From NCBI GenBank assembly GCA_045646905.1, contig JAZRLP010000018.1:1-64000 (forward strand): a DNA stretch of 64,000 bases. The letters run 5' to 3'. This DNA comes from RGIG4079 sp045646905 (GTDB lineage: Bacteria > Bacteroidota > Bacteroidia > Bacteroidales > Muribaculaceae). This document shows positions 8,275-16,089 of this stretch, piece by piece; the first letter of the stretch is position 1, and each line of letters starts with the position of its first letter. Below the pieces are notes generated by a model. It searched no databases and was not told where the DNA came from. It saw nothing but the letters and a program-made list of their open reading frames with translations. Made by a program: the position numbers and the translations under genes.

Positions 8275-9465
8275 ATGTATTTTAGCAAATTATTTGGATC
8301 CAAAAAGAAAGAAAACTCACAACCCACACTCGAACAAAATCTTCAAAAAGAATCACAACAAGAATCAGAAGAAAACTCACAACCCGAACAAACCACACAA
8401 AAAATGAACAAAGCACAAATTTACAACCTCATCATCGTTGATGAAAGTGGTTCGATGTCGCATTTAAGCCAAGCCACCCTCTCAGGCATCAACGAAACAA
8501 TCGACACTATCAAAAATGCGCAAAAGGAGTTTGCCGACACTCAATCGCATTTCATCACACTTGTAACATTTGACAAAGGTGTCAATACAAACATTCGATA
8601 TCATTACAATAATGAGCCTATCGACAATGTGCCAACCTTTACAAACTACCAACCTCGTGGTTGCACCCCCTTATATGACACAATGGGGCAAACACTAACA
8701 TCGTTATACAATAAAATCAACAGCGATGAAAACGCTACTGCCGTGGTTACCGTGTTGACCGATGGGTTGGAAAATGCTTCATGCAAGTGGAATGCCACAT
8801 CGTTGCGCAACCTCATTAATCAATTAAAAGAGCAAGGTTGGTCATTCTCTTATATGGGTTCGGCTCACAATGTAAAAGATGTTGCCGACTTGTTATCTAT
8901 TGACAATGTAATGGAATTTAGCCACGACAATCTTGGCGCAGGAAACACATGGGAATATGAACGCTCATCACGCATCGCCTATTTCAAAAAAATGGATGCA
9001 ATGTACGATAAAGGCTTTTCGTCAAAAGAAGAACGAATCATGCATTTGAAACAATATGCCAAGGAATATCATGGCAACAGAGTAACTCCAGAGTACATTG
9101 ACCATCTTGCCCCCAATGAAGTATTTGTATTTGGCAGCAATGCCAACGGCAATCACAATGGAGGCGCCGCTTTACACGCACTACATCTCTTCGGTGCTAT
9201 CATGGGACAAGGTGAAGGAATTCAAGGGAACAGTTATGCAATCCCCACCACCGGCATCTCGTATGATGAACTCTGTGAGGCAATCTATCGATTTATTGAA
9301 TTTGCCGCGCAACACCCCGAAACACATTTCTATGTGACTCGCATAGGCTGTGGCAATGCGGGATATTCAGTAAAAGAAGTTGCACCTCACTTCAAGCGTT
9401 GCATCAAACTTGAGAATGTCTCTCTACCTCGTGAGTTTTGGGAAATTTTGGGCTTGAAGATGTAA
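8275..9465 (+). CDS. vWA domain fused to a macro-like phage-type domain
   Basis: The 396-residue cytoplasmic protein has three parts. Residues 1-45 are a Gln/Glu/Ser-rich linker with two ENSQP repeats. Residues about 48-240 are a von Willebrand A domain with a metal-site DESGS motif (56-60), a later GCTPLYD threonine and LTDG aspartate. Residues about 275-390 (VFGSNANGNHNGGAA onward) match the A1S_2505-type domain, a macro-like module often carried by phages. A start at 8404 would remove the linker. Macro folds bind or remove ADP-ribose in general, but activity here is unproven. It lies just outside the GTPase island. Confidence 0.72.
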   Translation: MYFSKLFGSKKKENSQPTLEQNLQKESQQESEENSQPEQTTQKMNKAQIYNLIIVDESGSMSHLSQATLSGINETIDTIKNAQKEFADTQSHFITLVTFDKGVNTNIRYHYNNEPIDNVPTFTNYQPRGCTPLYDTMGQTLTSLYNKINSDENATAVVTVLTDGLENASCKWNATSLRNLINQLKEQGWSFSYMGSAHNVKDVADLLSIDNVMEFSHDNLGAGNTWEYERSSRIAYFKKMDAMYDKGFSSKEERIMHLKQYAKEYHGNRVTPEYIDHLAPNEVFVFGSNANGNHNGGAALHALHLFGAIMGQGEGIQGNSYAIPTTGISYDELCEAIYRFIEFAAQHPETHFYVTRIGCGNAGYSVKEVAPHFKRCIKLENVSLPREFWEILGLKM

Positions 9466-9510
9466 AAACATAACACACTTAATCGAAAAACACACATTTT
9501 TTCACACACT

Positions 9511-9540
9511 AAAGCGACGGCACTCCGTCGCTTTTTCTTT
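9511..9540 (+). terminator. Terminator after the vWA gene
   Basis: AAAGCGACGG and CCGTCGCTTT form a ten-pair stem with a CACT loop followed by TTCTTTTG. Confidence 0.85.
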
Positions 9541-9566
9541 TGCATCCTTTCATAATCGCTCAATTC

Positions 9567-9603
9567 ATATTACTTTTGCATTATGAAATTATGTGCATTG
9601 GTT
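9567..9603. repeat. Left 37-bp direct repeat flanking the GTPase island
   Basis: Matches 20762-20798 at 34 of 37 positions; the three differences are transitions. Both copies contain a TAnnTTTG -7 box followed by ATGAAATTATGTG. The match stops sharply after GGTT. Confidence 0.75.
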
Positions 9604-9735
9604 AACGATTCAATTATCCCACTCCACTCTAAAAAAATAACACCATTAATCCATTCCCCTCATCAAAACAACAATCGCTCCCCCAGCCTATCTGGGAAAG
9701 CGATTATAAAATTCATAGTATCAAATTCTATTTAA
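9583..9735 (+). pseudogene. Orphan 5' fragment of an MBL-hydrolase-like gene
   Basis: The frame begins MKLCALV, equivalent to MKLCVLV at the start of the intact MBL-fold gene at 20778, and keeps the same -7 box. After seven codons the similarity ends and 43 unrelated codons follow before TAA, overlapping the terminator of the minus-strand GTPase operon. It looks like a duplicated gene start left by insertion or deletion, not a working gene. Confidence 0.55.
9673..9705 (-). terminator. Terminator of the GTPase-Hsp70 operon
   Basis: AATCGCT and AGCGATT plus an inner CCCAG/CTGGG make a two-part stem about 90 bases after the last stop codon. On the minus strand it is followed by GTTGTTTTG. Confidence 0.6.
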
Positions 9736-9793
9736 AATCTGTAGAGATGTTTATCGTATCGGGAGAGAATGATATATGCTGTTTTAAATATTA

Positions 9794-10204
9794 TCATTTT
9801 GCATTTCTCAATTTACTTTGAGCATCATTAAGGCGGTCTACAGCTGTATTATAACGCGATTTAGCCTCATTCAAACGACTTAATGCATTTGCATAATCTC
9901 CATTTTCACGATGTTCTTTTGTGTTATTTAAGCTAACCTTAGTCTCCCAATTTGACACATCAGCGCGTCGCGCATTTACTTCTGATTGAGCCATATTCAC
10001 ATCGCTCTCCATCTTATCTATTTCAGCATCGGTATATTTAACACCAACAAATGTCGTGTCACCTAATTTTTGTCGAATCTTTTCCTCTAAACTTGTCGTA
10101 ATTTCATCTTTTTGCTCAGCCTCTTCAGAGTAGCCGACTTCATTCACATCTTCAGAAGAACTTTCTTCCATTGATTCGTCGATATCTTCAAATTCGTAAT
10201 CCAT
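9794..10204 (-). CDS. Small acidic coiled-coil protein, last gene of the GTPase cassette
   Basis: The 136 residues fall into a strongly acidic N-terminus (1-45, many Glu/Asp/Ser) and a helical C-terminus (about 58-136) with a heptad-like pattern and repeated N-A-x-S-R-L-N-E-A-like phrases, typical of a coiled coil. No signal peptide or membrane segment is seen. It starts two bases after the stop of the dynamin-like GTPase gene, so it is translated from the same message and may be that GTPase's partner or adaptor. No family recognised. Confidence 0.6.
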   Translation of the reverse strand: MDYEFEDIDESMEESSSEDVNEVGYSEEAEQKDEITTSLEEKIRQKLGDTTFVGVKYTDAEIDKMESDVNMAQSEVNARRADVSNWETKVSLNNTKEHRENGDYANALSRLNEAKSRYNTAVDRLNDAQSKLRNAK

Positions 10205-10206
10205 AA

Positions 10207-11703
10207 TTATATAAAAGCTAAATCGTTATATTTAAAATATGCTCTTCGAGCGATTTCTCTTATTTGTTCGTTTGACGAGTTATTGCTTAATGAATACCAA
10301 TAATTCATTTTTTCATTGTCAAATTCTAATTTTTGATTGCTAAACAATATCTTTAATTCCTCATACTCCTCCTTTGAAAACAATTGATTATTTTCTGCCA
10401 CGACTGTAAAACACTGAAAATCGGCATTTGCACTTTCTACCTGCGACAACAAATCCTCAAAACCTCGTTGAATTTCTGTCAACGACACTGCAACAGAATT
10501 TAATTCATCTTTTTGAAACTGTCGTTGCATTCTTCCACAATTTAAAATCTCCCAAATTATCAATAATGCTTGGCGTATTGCTATTTCACATTTAATTTGA
10601 TGACTTCTTTTAAAGAAATATGCATCGAGTAAATCTCTCAGAACATCGATTCCTGAAATATCGTTTAACAATCGTATTGCATCTTCCAATTCATTTTCAT
10701 ACAAAACTTTTGCAATTACCGCAAAACACCGAAATGGAATGACACCTTGTTGATATATCATTTTTCTTTTCTCTAATGATATATCAATTCCTGGGATTGA
10801 AGACATTAGGTACATTTTCTCACTCCTTAACAAAACTCCACTTAAGAGTTCTTTATTAGGAACTGATGATAAAACTTCTTTTATCTGTTTACCTTGTTCG
10901 ATATCCGGCAAAAATCTTTTTATTCCTGCAGACACAGGCAATACACAACTTACATACTCCGACAACGAATCATATCGTGCTTGAGCATTAGCCTTTCGAT
11001 TTTCAACTCGTTCATCTGTTAAATCTATTTGCGATAGTATACCGATTGTATTTAAGCAACTTGAATGACCTCTATTCCTTAAAAAGGAGTCGATAAAATC
11101 CTTATCACTCTCATGGATTACATCTCCTAACAACAAAATAACTGCGTCAGCATTATTTGACAGTTCGATTGTTTCATTCTCATGTTGCTTTCTTAGGCCT
11201 AAAAACAATTCTGTTTGTTCTTGATGAGCATCTCCGTCCTCTCCAACAACGGCATCAATCCCTGGAGTATCAATGAGAATTGTATTTTCCAAGCATTTAT
11301 TCTTAACAAAATATGTCAAGTTTTTCACTTTAGATATTTGCTCAACAATTTCCTTAGAATTTCCTTGAAGATTATCCAAATGATTTTTTGACACCCATTC
11401 TTTCTGACCATCTAAATATTCACACAAAACAGGTTTTTCTAAATTCTTAGGCTCTCCATATTTAAATATATTAATGGTTGCTGTTGTTTCTGTTATTCCA
11501 ACTTTTGCCAAATCAGCCCCAAGCAGAACATTTATTAACGAGCTTTTACCAGCCTTAACTCTACCCGTCACAGCTAATCTGCATGGTTGCCCCAATGTTT
11601 TAATATGCTCACTTATAATATTAGCATATTGATCTTTCCATGGGGACGCATTTACCAATATATTCAAACGCTCATATAGTTTTTTAGTCTGCTCTACTAT
11701 CAT
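10207..11703 (-). CDS. Dynamin-like large GTPase (second copy, no membrane segment)
   Basis: The 498-residue protein has a dynamin-type GTPase domain: G1 loop GRVKAGKS (47-54), the ITETTAT switch region (70-76), G3 DTPGID (145-150) and G4-like SQID (224-227) in place of the usual TKxD. The remainder is helical. Unlike the 655-residue paralogue upstream it shows no hydrophobic insertion segment. Bacterial dynamin-like proteins often act as unequal pairs on membranes, which these two genes would fit. Function inferred from family. Confidence 0.75.
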   Translation of the reverse strand: MIVEQTKKLYERLNILVNASPWKDQYANIISEHIKTLGQPCRLAVTGRVKAGKSSLINVLLGADLAKVGITETTATINIFKYGEPKNLEKPVLCEYLDGQKEWVSKNHLDNLQGNSKEIVEQISKVKNLTYFVKNKCLENTILIDTPGIDAVVGEDGDAHQEQTELFLGLRKQHENETIELSNNADAVILLLGDVIHESDKDFIDSFLRNRGHSSCLNTIGILSQIDLTDERVENRKANAQARYDSLSEYVSCVLPVSAGIKRFLPDIEQGKQIKEVLSSVPNKELLSGVLLRSEKMYLMSSIPGIDISLEKRKMIYQQGVIPFRCFAVIAKVLYENELEDAIRLLNDISGIDVLRDLLDAYFFKRSHQIKCEIAIRQALLIIWEILNCGRMQRQFQKDELNSVAVSLTEIQRGFEDLLSQVESANADFQCFTVVAENNQLFSKEEYEELKILFSNQKLEFDNEKMNYWYSLSNNSSNEQIREIARRAYFKYNDLAFI

Positions 11704-11752
11704 ATAATTTATTCATTTTTCTTATTTGCTGAGATTTCACAAAACGGGCATT

Positions 11753-12946
11753 TCACAAAATCTCCTCAACTTCACCACCAAATTCCGTATTATTCGATTG
11801 TTCTTCATCATTATCTTGTACAATCTCCATAATCACATCTAACGATGGCTCGGATGATTGGTTTTTACATTTATTTTTCCTTTGTTGATACTCTTTTCGA
11901 ATTTCTTCGATAGTTTTACGCCTTTCTTCTTTTTTTTCAACTATATTCAAATCGCTGTTTTTCTTTGATTGTGAATATTCAGAATTTTGTAATGACCGAT
12001 AATTCTCAACACCATTTTGATCTTCATTTTGCGATGAGATATTATCATCTTCTGTTTTTTTAATTAGAGCATAACCCAATATATCTGCAAGGTAAATCAA
12101 AAAATCATTTATCGAAACTCTTAATAACTTTAACATCTTCATGAGCCCTATAATGGCTTTTTTCAATATATCTTCACCCTCTTCAAGGTTATTTAATACA
12201 CCTTCATCTGCATTATGATTCCTAATATTTATTTTTTCTCCCTCAATATTTTGTTCATGAGATTCGACTTCTTGCACCTTAAACGGATGTAATTCTACGT
12301 TATTATTCCCTATTATTGTAACATTATGAAAATGATATAAATCAGCCGATGTGATATGCTGTAAATTATTTAAATTAAAAACAACATCAACAGAATCTTG
12401 TCTGAAGGCGTAATATAATACATCTTTAAACTCTGTATTTTGAGGGAATATTTTAAATTTTGAATTATCAATATTAATATCTACTCTACTAAAATCATTA
12501 ATAACTGTTTCTTCTATATCAACCTCTTGATATATGCTATTTCCTTTACTTTGATCCGTAATGCTCCATAATGGTGAAATAAATAATTCATATAAATTTC
12601 GATAAAATTCCACATCGCATAGCGTATTTATAACACAATCATTAGAAGTATTTATAACAACACCAAAAAAACCTCGGACCTCTCGACCCGCATAATCTAC
12701 ACTTTGCGCACCCAACTGTCGATTATGGCAACCTATACCAACCAAAACAACATTCTCTCTTTTTATTAAAGACCACCTTAATGTCTCTATCTGCCCATTT
12801 AACACGTTATCTACATTAATAACTTCTCTAGCAAAATCTATAAAATCATCTCTAAATGGGCTTGGCAACATGCTTTTTGGAGGAGCGTAGATTAACCTAT
12901 AATCATATTTTTCCAATCGAGAATAAAAAAATAACGAACCTTTCAT
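11753..12946 (-). CDS. Unrecognised GTPase-cassette protein
   Basis: The 397 residues have a globular N-terminal part (about 1-240) and a polar C-terminal part (about 245-397) with long Glu/Lys/Gln/Asn-rich, probably disordered or coiled segments and one short amphipathic stretch near 280-295. I see no P-loop, signal peptide or clear catalytic motif. It lies two bases downstream of a GTPase gene and 49 bases before the second dynamin-like gene. Its position recalls the GTPase-associated accessory proteins of bacterial conflict cassettes, but I cannot assign it to one. Confidence 0.5.
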   Translation of the reverse strand: MKGSLFFYSRLEKYDYRLIYAPPKSMLPSPFRDDFIDFAREVINVDNVLNGQIETLRWSLIKRENVVLVGIGCHNRQLGAQSVDYAGREVRGFFGVVINTSNDCVINTLCDVEFYRNLYELFISPLWSITDQSKGNSIYQEVDIEETVINDFSRVDINIDNSKFKIFPQNTEFKDVLYYAFRQDSVDVVFNLNNLQHITSADLYHFHNVTIIGNNNVELHPFKVQEVESHEQNIEGEKINIRNHNADEGVLNNLEEGEDILKKAIIGLMKMLKLLRVSINDFLIYLADILGYALIKKTEDDNISSQNEDQNGVENYRSLQNSEYSQSKKNSDLNIVEKKEERRKTIEEIRKEYQQRKNKCKNQSSEPSLDVIMEIVQDNDEEQSNNTEFGGEVEEIL

Positions 12947-12948
12947 AA

Positions 12949-13962
12949 TTAAAACTCTGCTTTCTTTCCATTAATAAAATACTGACAATCTTCTGTAAAT
13001 AAATTTTTCACTTTTTCAATATTAGCTTCAATACCATTAATTTCAGCAAGTTTGCGTTTTCGTTCATCCTCTCTATCTTTTACTTTTCTCTCAAGTTCTG
13101 AGATATTATCCCCATACCACCATCGTTGAAGACCGTTTCGCCGCTCGGCTTCACGCAAACATCTTAATCGTGAGTCAATTTCTTTACCTATTACTCCCAG
13201 ATTAGATTTTTCTACAGCCAAACAATCCTTTAGAAAATGATACAAATTATACACAATAGGGATATGAATATTTCCTTTTTTTGGATCAGCATAAACTACA
13301 CCTTTTACAAACCCACCTTGAATCCCTCTACCAAGACCTTCACCTATACTAACTGGCACCATTAACACCTTCATATTATTCCCTATTGTAAACAACGGAG
13401 ATAGTAAATCTTTTATGAAATCAAAAACATATTCTTTCGAATTGTCATCAAGCAAATCCGCTTTTGTAATAACTATAGTTATTGGTATTTTCGAAAGATG
13501 TTCGCTATTAGAAACAAACAATGTATTCAAGATTTCTAAATCTTCATATAAATCGTCTCCAGATTCAGTCTCTTCAATAATATCTAAATATACATCAGCT
13601 GGAACAAATAGAATTAATCCATCAGATTTTTTTAAATACGAATTAAACTCTATACGAAATTTCTCAGCCACTTCATTCATACTAGTAAGTTCCCCTCCCT
13701 TAAAATCATCCCAACAAAAATCCATTATAGATTTTAGGTTTAATTGACAATTAAATTCTCTTCTCAATGTCTTGTCATTACCATCAGGCCATTTCATTTC
13801 TTTGCGGATCATTCTCCAACCAACATTTAATTGTTCTCTCACACTATCATCTATCGCAATAGCATTAATCCCATTATAACCTTTAATCATTGTCTTTGCC
13901 ATAGCATACGTATAGCATGTTTTCCCTGAGCCTGATAGCCCAATAATACTTAATTGTTTCAT
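12949..13962 (-). CDS. P-loop GTPase of double-GTPase-like type (copy B)
   Basis: The 337-residue protein starts directly with a nucleotide-binding strand and G1 loop GLSGSGKT (8-15). A WDDFKGGEL motif at 84-92 replaces the normal DxxG, and TKAD (166-169) is the G4 guanine-specificity motif. The C-terminal third (about 255-337) is a charged helix pair, probably a coiled coil. It shares this unusual W-x-D-aromatic-basic-G-G motif with the gene directly upstream, so the two are paralogues and may form a heterodimer. No membrane segment. Confidence 0.7.
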   Translation of the reverse strand: MKQLSIIGLSGSGKTCYTYAMAKTMIKGYNGINAIAIDDSVREQLNVGWRMIRKEMKWPDGNDKTLRREFNCQLNLKSIMDFCWDDFKGGELTSMNEVAEKFRIEFNSYLKKSDGLILFVPADVYLDIIEETESGDDLYEDLEILNTLFVSNSEHLSKIPITIVITKADLLDDNSKEYVFDFIKDLLSPLFTIGNNMKVLMVPVSIGEGLGRGIQGGFVKGVVYADPKKGNIHIPIVYNLYHFLKDCLAVEKSNLGVIGKEIDSRLRCLREAERRNGLQRWWYGDNISELERKVKDREDERKRKLAEINGIEANIEKVKNLFTEDCQYFINGKKAEF

Positions 13963-13967
13963 AATTA

Positions 13968-14891
13968 TTAAAATCTTATTATTAAATTATCATCAACATG
14001 GTACGCCAACATTTTCCCCATAACATCCGAAAGAGCGTCAAGTGTTTCAAGGCGATTTTTCTCCTCTTTAATTTTCTCAATACTTTTTTCCGCTTTTTGA
14101 CTATCTGATTCGCCACCGAATAGTAAAGAACCTAGGTCATCCCAAAAACCAGGATCAAGACTATTATAATACTTAATTTCTGCATTTAGGGAGGATATTC
14201 TATCTTCAATATAATGATGCATTCCATAATATAAAGAGAAGATTAGTGGCGCAAAAACATTAGAAATTCCTTCTTTTGACACCTCTACTATCCCAACCAT
14301 TCCTGCCGCTACTTCACTTTGAGAAATATTTTTCATTATTGGCATAAAATATTCAAAACCAGGAGAATTATATAACGGTTCATATGATTGGTACAAATCT
14401 CCTTTTGTTATAATAAATGAAATTGGAAAATAATGTCCATTTGACGATCTCTGAGAGATTGATTTTTGTATTGCCCAAAATAGCACATCATATTCTTCCT
14501 CCAAATCATCATCCGTCATATTGACTATTTTTTTTCCATCTAAAAATACAATCAAAGCATCTGCTTGATTGATTTGTGATAATAGCATCTTAGCATCACG
14601 TGAATTTTTTGAATTCTCAGAAAGAGCGCCACCTCTATAATCATACCAATTAAAAGGAATAAGCAATTTGTTATCATATTGCAACCAAAACTCATATTGA
14701 AGTGCAATATCTGTTCCTGCAGGATACTGTCCACGTGAAATATTTGTCGCTAATTTTTCTAATCTTTGGCGTTTATACGTATCTGACATCCATAATCCAA
14801 AACCCTCCTTCTTATCACCATATTGTTTATACAATCCAGCCATATAACTTGTTTTACCAGATTGGCTATGCCCTATCATTAAAATATTCAT
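13968..14891 (-). CDS. P-loop GTPase of double-GTPase-like type (copy A)
   Basis: The 307-residue protein has G1 GHSQSGKT (7-14), the motif WYDYRGGAL (82-90) and G4 TKGD (162-165). The order and spacing mirror copy B (8-15, 84-92, 166-169). A helical tail follows from about 230. Its ATG overlaps the stop of the Hsp70-like gene by four bases (ATGA), suggesting coupled translation. Relatives of this type occur beside other NTPases in predicted conflict systems; the substrate or effector is unknown. Confidence 0.7.
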   Translation of the reverse strand: MNILMIGHSQSGKTSYMAGLYKQYGDKKEGFGLWMSDTYKRQRLEKLATNISRGQYPAGTDIALQYEFWLQYDNKLLIPFNWYDYRGGALSENSKNSRDAKMLLSQINQADALIVFLDGKKIVNMTDDDLEEEYDVLFWAIQKSISQRSSNGHYFPISFIITKGDLYQSYEPLYNSPGFEYFMPIMKNISQSEVAAGMVGIVEVSKEGISNVFAPLIFSLYYGMHHYIEDRISSLNAEIKYYNSLDPGFWDDLGSLLFGGESDSQKAEKSIEKIKEEKNRLETLDALSDVMGKMLAYHVDDNLIIRF

Positions 14892-16087
14892 ATATTATTT
14901 TTTTTTAATTCTAAATATTGTCTTCTCTGTTCTTTTAATTTTTTTAATATTGGACTATCTTCACGTTTAACTTTTTCTTGAATTACATTTTGATCATTCG
15001 TACCGATTTGCCCAGAATCAAATAAATTGCGTTTTAAATATATTAATGCGCCGAGTGACACAGCTAAGTCATCTCCACCATAATCCAATACATCAACATT
15101 CTTTAACAATCCACTTATCCTATCACGAACTGAAGACAACTTTGAACTTCCGCCATTCATAAATACATAATTTATAGGGAGTTCTTTTATTTTACAAGTT
15201 TCTACTACGCCATTAAGACATTTTATTGCGCAATTAACCTTTTCTTCTATAATGGAATTAAATGTATTTTTTGAAAAAGTGAGTGCCTTATTCCCAAATC
15301 CGATACATTGTTCCTTATCATAAACTGAAAAATTTAATTTCATTTGACAACAATTATCTAACAAAACCGGAGAAACAGAATTTCGGTTTTGACATCCCAC
15401 TTTTGACGACACATAATTATGCAGCAATAAATCAATATATTCCCCACCACAACCACTCATACCTTTAGGTGGAAATTTAAATTTGATTCCATTTTGTTCA
15501 AGTTGAAGATATGCAACATCAATTGTACCTCCTCCATAATCAAATACTATCCCTCCTGAATCAATAGGGAGTTTATGTTTTTCAACAAATGCATACGCAG
15601 CGGCTACTGGTTCTTCGATAAATTGAATTTCTTTAAATCCACATAAATATGCCGCTTCTCTTAGAATATCCAATTTTGTTGACTCATATTGAGCCGGGTG
15701 GGTTATTATAACCGCATCAAAAGTGCTACCGACGACTCCCTCTGAAATTTGTTTTATATATTCAAATATATCACGAACTATCTCAACTGATTTTTTGGGT
15801 TTGCCATTTATCACATATCCATTTCGTTCCCTTAACTCAGTTTTTATCTTAGATACAATTGAAGAATCAGTTTTATTTGATTGCATTAAATTTTTCCATG
15901 CCATTTCTCCAACAATTTTTGTTTCAGTGCCATCCTCTTTTATGGCATATTGTATTACTGTTGGTGTTTTATAGCACGGCGAACTATATTGGTTCATCCC
16001 AAACGGAACAGACTTTGGCACACCTTCTTCAGAAAGATATGCTGCCGAACAATATGATGTACCAAAGTCTATACTTAAATATCTCAT
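14888..16087 (-). CDS. Hsp70-like ATPase lacking the substrate-binding domain
   Basis: The 399 residues cover an Hsp70/actin-fold ATPase domain. Visible motifs in order are phosphate-1 DFGTS (7-11), THPAQY (129-134), IEEPVAAAYAF (157-167), phosphate-2 FDYGGGTID (182-190), adenosine motif NGGSSKL (311-317) and GDDLAVSLGA (338-347). DnaK is about 640 residues; here the peptide-binding beta-domain and lid are missing and only a short charged tail remains. It therefore probably moves or senses the neighbouring GTPases, not general unfolded proteins. It is translationally coupled to GTPase A. Confidence 0.82.
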   Translation of the reverse strand: MRYLSIDFGTSYCSAAYLSEEGVPKSVPFGMNQYSSPCYKTPTVIQYAIKEDGTETKIVGEMAWKNLMQSNKTDSSIVSKIKTELRERNGYVINGKPKKSVEIVRDIFEYIKQISEGVVGSTFDAVIITHPAQYESTKLDILREAAYLCGFKEIQFIEEPVAAAYAFVEKHKLPIDSGGIVFDYGGGTIDVAYLQLEQNGIKFKFPPKGMSGCGGEYIDLLLHNYVSSKVGCQNRNSVSPVLLDNCCQMKLNFSVYDKEQCIGFGNKALTFSKNTFNSIIEEKVNCAIKCLNGVVETCKIKELPINYVFMNGGSSKLSSVRDRISGLLKNVDVLDYGGDDLAVSLGALIYLKRNLFDSGQIGTNDQNVIQEKVKREDSPILKKLKEQRRQYLELKKNNI

Positions 16088-16089
16088 GA

